Of a stretch of DNA of 64,000 bases, positions 53,201 to 61,166 are shown piece after piece. Each line of letters opens with the position of its first letter. The first letter of the stretch is position 1. The position numbers were made by a program, and so were the translations under genes. Where the stretch lies: contig JAGYIY010000001.1 in the NCBI GenBank assembly GCA_018402485.1, forward strand, positions 652,001 through 716,000, in the 5' to 3' direction. Origin of the DNA: Roseivirga sp. (GTDB lineage Bacteria > Bacteroidota > Bacteroidia > Cytophagales > Cyclobacteriaceae). The notes below the pieces were generated by a model. That model did no database searches, was not told the origin of the DNA, and saw only the letters and a program-made list of their open reading frames with translations.

Positions 53201-53610
53201 ACCAAAGTAGTGTCTTTGAAAAGTTTTGCAGTAAAATCTTTATCGATCTCAATTCGAATAAAAGCGCGTGGTTCTGTTGACGGTAAGTCCCAATCCCCTG
53301 TCATATGTTCTTGTACTCGTTGGATAATATCTATGGTTCCATCTAAGTTCTTATCTGTCAGTCTATTTCCAAAATAATTGATCCCATCCATTCCCTCTGT
53401 TTTATAGACAATCATGGAATATCCGCTTTCGTTTACTTCAGGGTAAAAAAAACGATACGTAGTTGGAGATACTCCATTTTCAAAATTGTTTCCATTTGAA
53501 ATTCTTTCTGTCTTGGAGGAATTTCTTGTAGAGTCTAAAGTAATATTCTTTTGTTGAGCATACCCTTGAATTGAGACAAATAGTAGCGCAAATATTAAAT
53601 TTATTTTCAT
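50251..53610 (-). CDS. Large secreted FG-GAP/VCBS protein with T9SS C-terminal sorting domain
   Basis: Encodes 1119 aa with a signal peptide (1-18). Ca2+-binding FG-GAP/VCBS loops of DxDxDG type occur in GDLDGDGDIDIL, IDVDNDGKLDIY and NDLDGDGKLEII. Two HYR-like Ig domains follow (about 890-1040: STDNVGITEMSLSKSSFSC and STDNCGIVERKLSKPEF, each with DAAGN or DASGN). A type IX secretion C-terminal domain (KLYPNPAKNSLSLEF onward, ending in Glu-Arg) directs export and surface attachment. It is probably a surface or released protein of unknown substrate. The small lipoprotein gene follows by one base. Confidence 0.9.
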   Translation of the reverse strand: MKINLIFALLFVSIQGYAQQKNITLDSTRNSSKTERISNGNNFENGVSPTTYRFFYPEVNESGYSMIVYKTEGMDGINYFGNRLTDKNLDGTIDIIQRVQEHMTGDWDLPSTEPRAFIRIEIDKDFTAKLFKDTTLVFTSVDHKYFEDETGEYFYNFAWFDPTLINETGIDNWKGFFAQNNFIENIDYAIGNAGDPGLAIEFMPRVYRKKNGKIEDVTATHLMFSEEILATRARFPWDQSLGLGDLDGDGDIDILMSGTHAATTELSGLPVYDARNRSLFYYFKNDGSGKLFGEIYDFDVEGGYNWLVPEATNQYATQMDNDASEEILSELWIDIVGDQNSVPIRKFGYFKLDHNNKRVEFTPIFSAKDYLLDTTWNIFPKHYLPMSSLNTQKELILYFFTGPSGSPSKEFTGVNLDNSTGSDFTKGVVQQYFRMYEKKKEGNEYKLIDVTKDYFFEGEYETFSLDNSGTIHLIDVDNDGKLDIYPQIGAPPNTVMGGINQFLNYPAWNGKTNTLYYFKQVENNKFKLTDLAEINGFYYPNNLESGYSVFDSDGVYPNNETDFRIESFTLQNNASLNDLDGDGKLEIISSSKPDYLHIFTKSELPDVGFENLSIDKNLRVSMVNEVSTPIRYDFSEVILSSDTLYMFLDEYLKQEFIVLDPQKKMMTRPNFLDAYPKNSTFYIEPKLILSDILNENRPNETPVGNGRWSKSGKKGDIEYVGAYYVRIKNDFEIKTKNLFLSSKNLPPLPFKELSSKIIENANEKGFEIELSNSFDINQNFHFINNQKIAGLKYGYELYIDDSMVKREIFTNINYKLYEGNTKSKIYGLKILTGDLSLEKVDYKIFALDSFDETIKTYGSMLDRKGPTLIIKSNITAALDDQGSYELKIEEVDNGSTDNVGITEMSLSKSSFSCTDLGENNIIFTARDAAGNESSIEVGVNVVDEIKPVVKSKSNFTIQLDSEGKAVLKWEDIDEGSTDNCGIVERKLSKPEFSRDDSGEQTITYTVKDASGNTATAEMKVHVDVILSTPTINPDKQADIKLYPNPAKNSLSLEFGRTINPDEFNLEIVDASGRSMGHINAIDYSGKSISIDTSGLSNGLHFIRISSERSLQVLKFIIER

Positions 53611-53829
53611 ACTAATTTTTAGTGTCAGTTTATTTTTCTTAATTATACAACGTAGGAATACTGTTTTGTACCACTTTTAAATCACCTTTAAACGTAAGAT
53701 ATTTTAAAGAACTTTCAAAGTTAACTTCAGCTAATTATGGAGGAGGATATCTTGGGGCAGACCCTAGTATAACACTCCCCAATTACTAGACCAAAAGTAT
53801 CAGTGACTAAGTTAATAATTGAGTTTAAT

Positions 53830-54684
53830 TTATGCTGCTTTTTTTATCATTTTAAAATATCTTTCTTCGGGTTTCTCTTTTGTGGTATGGTGTACCTTTT
53901 GATTATAATACGCCATGTGTGATTTAATCCCCTGCAACAGTTCAAAACCGTCATCACATGGATTCAGGTAGATGTAGTCATATTTGATAGACTTCCAGAA
54001 TCTTTCAATATAAACATTGTCTAAAGCACGGCCTTTTCCATCCATAGAAACCTTAATGTTTTGCCCTTCAAGGTAATTGATCCACAGCGAAGAAGTGTAT
54101 TGACTACCTTGATCAGAATTAATGATCTCTGGTTTACCATAGTTACTGATAGCTTCTTCTAGTACTTGTTTGCACCATTTAGCATCCTGACTGTTAGACA
54201 GACCCCAGGACAGTCTCTTCCTGCTATAAACGTCCATGACCGCAGTCAAATACATGAACCCTTTCTGCATCGGGATATAGGTGATGTCAGTTACCCATAC
54301 TTGATTTGGTCTTTCTACTATCAAGTTCCTAAGCAGGTATGGTCTAATATATTCACGCAAACCCAATTTAGTCAGGTTTTTCCATCTATAAAGGGTTTCA
54401 TGACCCATTAGCCCAAAGAGTCTTCTGATCCGTTTTGGCCCAACATAATATCCCAAATCTGTCAGGAAGTGAACCATGGATATTACACCTTCAGTCGGGT
54501 GGTTTATCAAATGCTTGTCCATGACCTGCATCATTTCAAGGTTTTCCTCTTTTTCTCCTTTGGGCTTATAATAAAGGCTACTTCTTGGTACTTCAAGTAC
54601 TTCGCACTGCTTTCTGATGGATAGGGATTTGTAGTCAGGCGAAACTAATTTGCAACGTTCTTTCATATCCCCAGCTTCTCGCAA
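53830..54684 (-). CDS. IS3-family transposase OrfB
   Basis: Encodes 284 aa with the HTH_21 and rve integrase core. The DDE triad is Asp133 in WVTDITYIP, Asp191 in INSDQGSQY and Glu227 in YIERFWKSIKYDYI. It is probably made as an OrfAB fusion by -1 frameshifting on the run of eight A (coding strand) at 54686-54693 in the orfA overlap. Confidence 0.95.
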   Translation of the reverse strand: MREAGDMKERCKLVSPDYKSLSIRKQCEVLEVPRSSLYYKPKGEKEENLEMMQVMDKHLINHPTEGVISMVHFLTDLGYYVGPKRIRRLFGLMGHETLYRWKNLTKLGLREYIRPYLLRNLIVERPNQVWVTDITYIPMQKGFMYLTAVMDVYSRKRLSWGLSNSQDAKWCKQVLEEAISNYGKPEIINSDQGSQYTSSLWINYLEGQNIKVSMDGKGRALDNVYIERFWKSIKYDYIYLNPCDDGFELLQGIKSHMAYYNQKVHHTTKEKPEERYFKMIKKAA

Positions 54685-54956
54685 CTTTTTTTTAAAAAGT
54701 CATTCTCCACTTTCAACTCACCAATTTTAGCATGTAGTTGTTCCAATTCAGGTTCCTCCTCCGTTTTCTTTGAATGTCCTTTATCAAATACTGTTGACAT
54801 ATTCTCTAAAAACTCCCCTTTCCACTTGGAAATGACAACGGAGCTCACTTCATATTTCTTTGATAATTCAGCAAGTGTATGCTGATTTTTGATTGCTTCA
54901 ACGGCTACTTTAGCCTTAAAGGCCGGAGAAAATTTACGTCTTGTTCGCTTCTTCAT
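54663..54956 (-). CDS. IS3-family transposase OrfA
   Basis: Encodes 97 aa: an HTH domain (RRKFSPAFKAKVAVEAIKNQ, then LAELSKKYEVSSVVISKWK) followed by a leucine-zipper coil. It overlaps orfB by 22 bases in the -1 frame. Two truncated relatives of its first 26-27 codons lie at 6099-6267 and 33587-33757. Confidence 0.95.
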   Translation of the reverse strand: MKKRTRRKFSPAFKAKVAVEAIKNQHTLAELSKKYEVSSVVISKWKGEFLENMSTVFDKGHSKKTEEEPELEQLHAKIGELKVENDFLKKSCEKLGI

Positions 54957-55024
54957 AAGGTTAAATTTAAATGGTTTTTTTTAACTTAACCTTTGGTCTC
55001 AATTTAGGGGAGTATTATAAAAAG

Positions 55025-55588
55025 ATTGGGTAAAGTGATCCTTGATGCTCGATCAATTCAGCAATTATTCAGACTTGATGGGATTAACTTTACCAATATG
55101 AATCATGAAGAGCTTACTAGGATCATAAGACAGGTCACCCGTCAACAATCTGATCCTGAACTTTTTATTACCTTAAGGACATCCAAAATCAACTAGAAGA
55201 CCAAATAATAGGTCATTTCTTCAAATTGATTAAAAACCTACCTACTCAGTTTCTATATCCTATGTTGAATTATGAGCATTTCAAGAATTCACTTGAAAAT
55301 GGAAATAACTTCACTCAGGAGCGGGAGTATGACATTCATCGAGCTAGAACCCGACACAATAGTGCATTAAAACGAGTGAGCGAAACGACTGTAATTCTTG
55401 GATTAACAGGACATGTACCAAGACATACCCTAGCGAATCATATGACATATATGGGTAATAAAGAAGAAGAAATTAGACAGGTAATTGCCCATTCAAATAT
55501 TAGAACAACCAAAATATACTTAAGAGAAAGACATGGGTTCTTTGGCTCATACAATATTATGAAACGGTTTCATCAGGTTAAAAAGTAA
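55025..55588 (+). pseudogene. Tyrosine recombinase (integrase) remnant with frameshift
   Basis: The downstream part, open from about 55160 and starting at the latest at the TTG 55226, contains the catalytic half of a tyrosine recombinase: HVPRHTLANHM (H-x-x-R, H), VIAHSNIRTTKIYL (His and tyrosine nucleophile). The N-terminal domains and the first catalytic Arg are missing. The upstream frame (55025-55195: VILDARSIQQLFRLDG and MNHEELTRIIRQVTRQQ) is not recognised; one extra T in the run at 55162-55166 joins it to the integrase frame. It abuts the IS3 element and the tRNA fragment, consistent with the end of a decayed integrative element. Confidence 0.7.
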
Positions 55589-55699
55589 GTCCAAGACAAA
55601 TGTATTTAACATATCTAATGCAATTTCAACTGCAATGTTGGGGTTTTGATAATTTAAAAGGGGATTGATTTATACGTAAGTAACTGAAAAACAAATAAA

Positions 55700-55745
55700 T
55701 AGCCCCGCTAGGGGTCGAACCTAGATCTAGCGTTTAGGAAACGCT
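55700..55745 (-). tRNA. 3' part of a tRNA-Arg (anticodon CCT), fused to the end of prfA
   Basis: On the minus strand an anticodon arm AGCGT-TTCCTAA-ACGCT (55729-55745) is followed by a 4-base variable loop, a T arm CTAGG-TTCGACC-CCTAG (55708-55724), the 3' acceptor strand CGGGGCT and discriminator A (55700). No D arm or 5' acceptor lies upstream, where prfA coding sequence runs. The prfA stop TAA is inside the anticodon loop. Such 3' tRNA pieces are typical attachment-site remnants of integrative elements. Confidence 0.75.
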
Positions 55746-56810
55746 TGTTCCTTCTTGTAGTTTATCGGCATTTTCAGCGATTCTCAGATTTTCCACAAAA
55801 TCATCTATGCTACCATCCATCACCGTGGGTAAATTGTGAACAGAGTAACCAATGCGATGATCTGTCACCCTTCCTTGCGGATAATTGTAGGTTCTAATTT
55901 TATCTGAGCGATCGGCAGAACCGACCAAAGATTTACGTGCCCCTGCTATCTCCGCTTCTTGTTTTTTCAATTCTATATCGTATAATCTGGACCGTAAAAC
56001 CTGTACCGCCTTATCGAAGTTCTTGTGCTGTGACCGTCCGTCTTGACACTCAACCACCAAACCGGAAGGCAAATGGGTGAGCCGGACTGCAGACTCGGTT
56101 TTGTTCACGTGCTGACCCCCCGCACCCGAGCTGCGGAAAGTATCTTTCTTCACATCTTTCATGTCGAGGTGCACATCCACATCATCTACTTCAGGCAATA
56201 CCGCCACAGAGGCTGCCGAAGTGTGCACACGCCCCTGCGATTCGGTTACCGGCACTCTCTGTACTCTATGTACGCCAGACTCAAATTTTAGATGAGCATA
56301 TACATCGTCTCCCTCCACGCTAAAAACAATTTCCTTAAAACCACCAGAAGAAGCTTCGCTCAAGGAAATCAAGTCTTTTCGCCAGCCTTTGTTATCGATG
56401 TATCGTTCATACATCCTGTATAAATCTCCCGCAAAAATGGCTGCCTCATCTCCTCCAGCACCCGCACGAATTTCCATGATCACATTTTTATCGTCATCCG
56501 GATCCTTCGGAATCAACATCACTTTCAACTCCTCTTCTAGCTCTTTTTCCTGCTTTTCAAGCGTATCTAGTTCCTGCTTGGCCATGTCACGGAAATCCTC
56601 ATCCTTTTCCGTTTTCAACATTTCTTTAGCAGAAGCAATGTTTGTCCGAACGTTTTGGTATGCATCAAAACGATTAACAATCTTTTCAAGGTCTTTGTAT
56701 TCTTTATTAAGTTTAGAATATTGCTTCATGTCGGATACGACATCTGGTTGTACAATCAACTGACCTACGTCTTCAAATCTTTCCTTTATGGCATGCAGCT
56801 TTTCTATCAT
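55734..56810 (-). CDS. prfA: Peptide chain release factor 1
   Basis: Encodes 358 aa from the ATG at 56810 ([18 protein letters not shown]); an upstream frame to 56849 is not needed. It recognises UAA and UAG and triggers peptide release. The GGQ loop is at 231-233 ([14 protein letters not shown]) and the PVT motif is at 187-189, marking RF1 rather than RF2. The last four codons (TSVS then stop) fall in a tRNA-like anticodon arm, so the natural C-terminus may have been replaced by a recombination. Confidence 0.96.
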   Translation of the reverse strand: MIEKLHAIKERFEDVGQLIVQPDVVSDMKQYSKLNKEYKDLEKIVNRFDAYQNVRTNIASAKEMLKTEKDEDFRDMAKQELDTLEKQEKELEEELKVMLIPKDPDDDKNVIMEIRAGAGGDEAAIFAGDLYRMYERYIDNKGWRKDLISLSEASSGGFKEIVFSVEGDDVYAHLKFESGVHRVQRVPVTESQGRVHTSAASVAVLPEVDDVDVHLDMKDVKKDTFRSSGAGGQHVNKTESAVRLTHLPSGLVVECQDGRSQHKNFDKAVQVLRSRLYDIELKKQEAEIAGARKSLVGSADRSDKIRTYNYPQGRVTDHRIGYSVHNLPTVMDGSIDDFVENLRIAENADKLQEGTSVS

Positions 56811-56884
56811 CTTGTGCAGTTTAGCAGCAAAATTAACAAACAAAACCATTATGGGTTACCTTTGCAGCGTTTAATCCTTAAGTC

Positions 56885-57370
56885 ATGAAATATTCGCAGA
56901 TTTTATCCATAGCTACTTTTTTATGTTTATCTGCCTGTACAGATCAAAAAATAGATACGACCCAAGCCCGAAAGGAAATGGAAGCACGAGAAATCAAGGT
57001 GGTTTCTGAGGCTCAAATCTTAGAAGAGACCATGCGTTTGGGTAAGGGATTGGTCCGTTCTTTTAAGGTAAATTCCTTAACAACAGAACCCGGTCTAAGC
57101 ATTGGTGTTGATTATGGCAATGATACGCTATGGGAAAAGACCTATTACCTTTTTGACCACACTTATGACTTGGGGGGAAAAATATATGAAGTTTTTGATG
57201 CTTACAAATACAATTGGGAAGAAGGATTCCCTTCAGAACCCAATGTGCAAAAATTAGCGGGTGGTACACAATTGCTTTTCACTGCCCCAATGTTCCATGC
57301 TGGAAATAACGTGGGCATGTGGGCCATTACTTTTTCCCGCAAAGAAATAGTCTTAGGTATTGAGTTTTAG
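56885..57370 (+). CDS. Hypothetical lipoprotein
   Basis: Encodes 161 aa with a lipoprotein signal ending LSAC followed by TDQKID. An alpha-helical linker (ARKEMEAREIKVVSEAQI) precedes a strand-rich domain (LSIGVDYGNDTLWEKTYYLF). No family recognised. It is divergent from prfA, and its end overlaps the end of the tag gene by 18 bases. Confidence 0.65.
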   Translation: MKYSQILSIATFLCLSACTDQKIDTTQARKEMEAREIKVVSEAQILEETMRLGKGLVRSFKVNSLTTEPGLSIGVDYGNDTLWEKTYYLFDHTYDLGGKIYEVFDAYKYNWEEGFPSEPNVQKLAGGTQLLFTAPMFHAGNNVGMWAITFSRKEIVLGIEF

Positions 57371-57964
57371 AACCTGCCGATAACGAAAACAGTCTATGGT
57401 ATGATCATTCACTAAACCACAAGCCTGCATGTACGCGTACATGATGGTACTTCCCACAAAGGTAAAACCTCTCTTTTTTAGGTCTTTACTCATGGCATCA
57501 GAAATCTCCGTTCGAACAGGCACATCTTCCGGTCTACTCCATGTATTGACAATGGGTTGATGGTTGACAAAAGTCCAAATGTATTGGTTGAAGCTTCCAA
57601 ATTCTTTCTGCAGCTTTAGAAAGGCTTTGGCATTTTCAACTGCGCTTTTCACTTTCAATCTGTTGCGAATGATCTGGGGGTTTTCTAATAGTTGCTCTTG
57701 TTCTTCTTGAGAGAATTGAGCCACTACCTGTGGGTTGAAATTTGCAAAAGCTTGTTGATATCCTGCTCTTTTTTTCAGCACTGTTGACCAACTTAAGCCT
57801 GCTTGTGCTGCTTCTAAAATTAAAAATTCATAATGCTTGCGATCCTCATGCACCGGCACCCCCCATTCTGTATCGTGGTATTTTTCATACGCTTCGAAGG
57901 CGTTTTCACACCAAGCACATCTTTTGAGGATTGCACCCTTTTTAATGGACGTAACTTCCAGCAT
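57353..57964 (-). CDS. tag: DNA-3-methyladenine glycosylase I
   Basis: Encodes 203 aa. It removes 3-methyladenine from alkylated DNA. Family features are the zinc-ligand CAWCENAFEAYEKYHDTEWG near the N-terminus, FLILEAAQAGLSWSTVL, and RGFTFVGSTIMYAYMQACGLVNDH with late His ligands. It overlaps the SDR gene by 23 bases, so both are in one unit; the start could lie a few codons further in, at LKRCAWCE. Confidence 0.95.
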   Translation of the reverse strand: MLEVTSIKKGAILKRCAWCENAFEAYEKYHDTEWGVPVHEDRKHYEFLILEAAQAGLSWSTVLKKRAGYQQAFANFNPQVVAQFSQEEQEQLLENPQIIRNRLKVKSAVENAKAFLKLQKEFGSFNQYIWTFVNHQPIVNTWSRPEDVPVRTEISDAMSKDLKKRGFTFVGSTIMYAYMQACGLVNDHTIDCFRYRQVLKLNT

Positions 57965-58700
57965 TCATATCGATTGTTGCGCCAGTAGCATGATCGGAAA
58001 GGCCTGAAAGCAATAATACCACCATGGGTGCAATATCTTTGGGCTGAGTTAATTGATTCAGGGCAATATCGTTTAAGGCAAAGTCTTCTCCATACTGATC
58101 CATGAAATCTTGCGCCATATCGGTTCGCACAAAACCCGGTGCAATGTTAAAAGCACAAATATTCTGCTTGCCATATGCTCTGGCAATGCTTCGCGTAAGC
58201 GCCACTACCGCTCCTTTTGATGCTGCATAACCCATATAATCGGCGGTATCTCCACGAAAAGCTGCACGTGAAGAAATATTTACAATGCGTCCGCCAGTAC
58301 CTTTGGTCATTTGTTGAATGGCTTTCTTACATAAAAGACCAAGTGCTCTCGTGTTCACATCCATCATTTTCTGCCAACCAGTTAACCAATCTTCATCAGA
58401 ACCTTCCATCGCACAAGAAATTGCCACACCTGCATTATTGACCAAGCCTGTCAGTTTACCCATGCTTTCTCTCACAGATTCAAAGAGTGCTTGAACCTCC
58501 TCGGGCTTTTCTAAGTTCGCTTGAAACATTTGGCATTGTGGACCTAGTTTTTGGAGTAATTCCTCAGCTTGTTCCACCTGCTGATTGAAATGAATGGCAA
58601 CACTTGCCCCCGCATCTGCCAAAGCCAAGGCAATGGCTGCTCCAATACCACGCGAAGCTCCGGTTACCAAAATGGTTTGGTCTTTCAATGAGATGTTCAT
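57942..58700 (-). CDS. SDR-family oxidoreductase (3-oxoacyl-ACP reductase-like)
   Basis: Encodes 252 aa with the classical short-chain dehydrogenase layout: cofactor loop TGASRGIG at 13-20, NNAG at 88-91, catalytic Ser143/Ser144 in VNISSRAAF, and Tyr158 with Lys162 in MGYAASKGA. The nearest relatives include FabG-type 3-oxoacyl-ACP reductases, but the substrate is not certain. It follows the third LytTR regulator by 39 bases and overlaps tag. Confidence 0.92.
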   Translation of the reverse strand: MNISLKDQTILVTGASRGIGAAIALALADAGASVAIHFNQQVEQAEELLQKLGPQCQMFQANLEKPEEVQALFESVRESMGKLTGLVNNAGVAISCAMEGSDEDWLTGWQKMMDVNTRALGLLCKKAIQQMTKGTGGRIVNISSRAAFRGDTADYMGYAASKGAVVALTRSIARAYGKQNICAFNIAPGFVRTDMAQDFMDQYGEDFALNDIALNQLTQPKDIAPMVVLLLSGLSDHATGATIDMNAGSYVH

Positions 58701-58739
58701 GAATTGCTTGTTGTTCGTTCTTTTGGAAAGCCTTGGGTT

Positions 58740-59468
58740 CTACAAACTCATTTTTTCCTTAAATCGTGCGGCTTGTCTTCGACTCACTTCCACCTTGTCA
58801 CCTCCGCGAAGGACAACCATGAGGCCACCATTGAACCAAGATTCTATGCTTTCTACCCAAGTGAGGTTAATAACATGCTTTCTACTCGCACGGAAAAAGA
58901 AACGATCGTCCAATTTCTCGTCTAGGGCATTGAGTGATTTGTGAATCATAGGTTTTTGATTATCGAAATAGATTTTGATGTAATTACCGTCTGACTCAAA
59001 CAACCTAACGTTTTCCAATTTTACAAACCAGCACTTATCGCTATCCTTTACAAAAACGCGGTCTTGTGGGCCCAATTTTTTCTCGTCTACTTCATCCATC
59101 ATTTCCACTTTAGCCTTTTTTTCCTTGGCTATGAGCTTTTGGACTGTTTCCTTCAAGCGACTTGGCTCAATGGGCTTCAGCAAATAATCGAGGGCATTAA
59201 AATCAAATGCTTTCAGTGCATACTCATCGTAAGCCGTTGTAAACACTACCTCTGGCACAGCTTCCAAATCTTCCAGTAACTCAAATCCAGTTTTTCCGGG
59301 CATTTGAATGTCTAAGAATAGCAAATCCGGTTTTAGACTATTTATTTTTTCCTGTGCTTCTTCCGCGTTGGCAGCTTCTCCAATAATTTCTATTTCTTGG
59401 TATTCTTGTAACAGATTGGTGAGTTCCTTTCTTGCCAATCGTTCATCATCAATTATCAGTGCTCTCAT
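58740..59468 (-). CDS. LytTR-family response regulator (pair 3)
   Basis: Encodes 242 aa: receiver domain with Asp53 in LLFLDIQMPGKTG and the LLKPIEPSRL lysine motif, then a LytTR domain with VFVKDSDKCWFVKL, FFRASRKHVINLTWV and GGLMVVLRGGDKVEVSRR. It begins nine bases after the kinase gene and works as its partner. Similarity to the two regulators at 10-14 kb is of family level. Confidence 0.94.
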   Translation of the reverse strand: MRALIIDDERLARKELTNLLQEYQEIEIIGEAANAEEAQEKINSLKPDLLFLDIQMPGKTGFELLEDLEAVPEVVFTTAYDEYALKAFDFNALDYLLKPIEPSRLKETVQKLIAKEKKAKVEMMDEVDEKKLGPQDRVFVKDSDKCWFVKLENVRLFESDGNYIKIYFDNQKPMIHKSLNALDEKLDDRFFFRASRKHVINLTWVESIESWFNGGLMVVLRGGDKVEVSRRQAARFKEKMSL

Positions 59469-59477
59469 AGGTGTACG

Positions 59478-60527
59478 TTAAATGCATTGAGGAATTTTAA
59501 CCTCAGTTATCACAAAGTTATTGTTTTCATTGTATATCTTAAAACTTGCAGCTTCACCATAAATAAGTTTCAGTCTTTCACGCGTATTTTCTAAACCTAC
59601 CCCTTTTCGGGATTTTTGATTTATGGCTTTTTCTTTAAAATGGCCACTATTCTTAATCCTTAAAACCAAAAAAGAATTTGCAACTTCTGTTTTGATTTCA
59701 ATTACTCCGCCTTTCATCAGGTTAGATACCCCATGCTTTATGGCATTTTCTACTAGCGTTTGCATCATCATAGGAGGCACATCATATCGATAAGACTCCG
59801 GATGAATGCTATAGGTTACCTTCAAGCGCTCTTCAAAACGTATACCCTCCAGGGCCAGGTAATCTTTTACCGTATTGAGTTCGTTACCAAAATTAACCGT
59901 TCGTTTTTTATCTGTGATCAGTGAGTTTCTTAGAATATTAGACAGTTGGGTAATGGCAATTTTAGCTTTGACTGGTTCCTCATCTACCAAGGCCCGCATA
60001 CTGTTCAAGGCATTGAAAATAAAATGAGGGTTAAGCTGTGCCTTTAATTGATTTAAGTGCATTTCATTCATTGCTGCCTCATATTTTAAGGTCTGATTAT
60101 AACTTTGTAGAAACTGATAAAGGAAATAAATAGTGGACCATAAAATAAAGATAATACTGTAAGCCAAAGTGGAAATCAATAATTCAGTAATGAAAGGATC
60201 GTCGCTACTCACTGTTCCCCATACTAGGTATAAGAGATAGGAAATAACTGATCCTAATACACCTGCCAACAAATTAACACCTAAAATTCTAGGGATGACC
60301 CGAGTAATGTTAATGCGAAACCATTTGCGCCAAATGATAATGCTTCTCACAAAAAAATGAGAAATCAGAAAAAGGACAACGGTATGGATGATCAATTGTA
60401 TCTTTTGCTCTGCCACAGCCTCTTTACCAAGTCCTTGTGGATCGAAAGACACGGTGATGTAATTGGCAGAGAAGTATAAGCCCCATCCCAATAATTGCAA
60501 TAACCAATAAAGTTTAGTCTTTCTCAT
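59478..60527 (-). CDS. LytS-type sensor histidine kinase (pair 3)
   Basis: Encodes 349 aa from the ATG at 60527 (MRKTKLYWLLQLLGWG). Four membrane segments occupy residues 5-145, and the kinase domain has His168 in NPHFIFNALNSMRAL, an N-box NAIKHGV and a G-box GVGLENTRERL. It probably phosphorylates the regulator encoded nine bases downstream. The signal is unknown. Confidence 0.93.
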   Translation of the reverse strand: MRKTKLYWLLQLLGWGLYFSANYITVSFDPQGLGKEAVAEQKIQLIIHTVVLFLISHFFVRSIIIWRKWFRINITRVIPRILGVNLLAGVLGSVISYLLYLVWGTVSSDDPFITELLISTLAYSIIFILWSTIYFLYQFLQSYNQTLKYEAAMNEMHLNQLKAQLNPHFIFNALNSMRALVDEEPVKAKIAITQLSNILRNSLITDKKRTVNFGNELNTVKDYLALEGIRFEERLKVTYSIHPESYRYDVPPMMMQTLVENAIKHGVSNLMKGGVIEIKTEVANSFLVLRIKNSGHFKEKAINQKSRKGVGLENTRERLKLIYGEAASFKIYNENNNFVITEVKIPQCI

Positions 60528-60753
60528 GGGTAAACGGCAAAAGTAAACAATGTTCAATAAGGCTTTTCACCGATGGTCAAAAACAAGTGTTCGGCCCAGA
60601 AAAAAGTTGTTTGATAAACTTACTTACCTAAACAATAGATTTTTAAATCCGTGCGTTAAAAAAAAGAGTTAGAATCAACTGAGTTTAGGAGAATAAACAT
60701 TTGCTTCACAGCGAATAACATTGAGTGTTGGTTTTATTGTTTTGGTTGAAGAC

Positions 60754-60786
60754 GGTGCTGTACGCGAAAGCGGCAGCGCTTTTTTT
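60754..60786 (+). terminator. Orphan plus-strand intrinsic terminator
   Basis: GTGCTG (60755-60760) pairs with CAGCGC (60774-60779), and inner CGC/GCG enclose a GAAA tetraloop; seven T follow on the plus strand. No plus-strand gene precedes it: flanking genes are both on the minus strand. It may end an undescribed small RNA starting in 60560-60750. Confidence 0.6.
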
Positions 60787-60795
60787 GCGCCCAAA

Positions 60796-61164
60796 TTAGC
60801 CATAATTTTTTCCAAAAGGAGCAAAAGCGAATCCAGCTAACTTAAAATGTTGTTTAGCGAAAGGAATGCCAATGATTGTAATGGCGAAAATAACTCCCCA
60901 AAATAAATGGGTGATAAAGATCCAAAACCCTGCAAATACCAACCAGATGATATTCAGCGGCAAAGATAGACATCCGCTCAAGCTACGCCCTGGTAAAGGC
61001 TTTTGACCAAAAGGAGCAAAGCCCAAAATAGCCAATTTGAAACATTGAATGCCAAATGGAATGCCAACCAAAGTAAGACATAAAGCGAGCCCACCGATCA
61101 CATATTCCAATGCAATCATCCAGCCCCCAAAAACGATCCAAATGATATTTCCAAGTAGTCGCAT
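60796..61164 (-). CDS. YccF-domain membrane protein
   Basis: Encodes 122 aa made of two similar halves, each with membrane helices (IIWIVFGGWMIALEYVIGGL and IIWLVFAGFWIFITHLFWGV) and the repeated GIPFGIQCFKLAILGFAPFG / GIPFAKQHFKLAGFAFAPFG. This is the YccF family of unknown function. It lies two bases after the GH20 gene. Confidence 0.93.
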   Translation of the reverse strand: MRLLGNIIWIVFGGWMIALEYVIGGLALCLTLVGIPFGIQCFKLAILGFAPFGQKPLPGRSLSGCLSLPLNIIWLVFAGFWIFITHLFWGVIFAITIIGIPFAKQHFKLAGFAFAPFGKNYG

Positions 61165-61166
61165 AT

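Larger units (their letters stand above)
53772..55015 (-). mobile_element. Intact IS3-family insertion sequence
   Basis: About 1244 bases. Imperfect inverted ends match in ACACTCCCC at the left and GGGGAGTAT at the right, extending to GACCAAA/TTTGGTC about 20 bases inside. Both ends are flanked by TATA (53768-53771 and 55016-55019), a possible 4-base target duplication, though the AT-rich setting makes this weak. It contains overlapping orfA and orfB. Confidence 0.85.
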
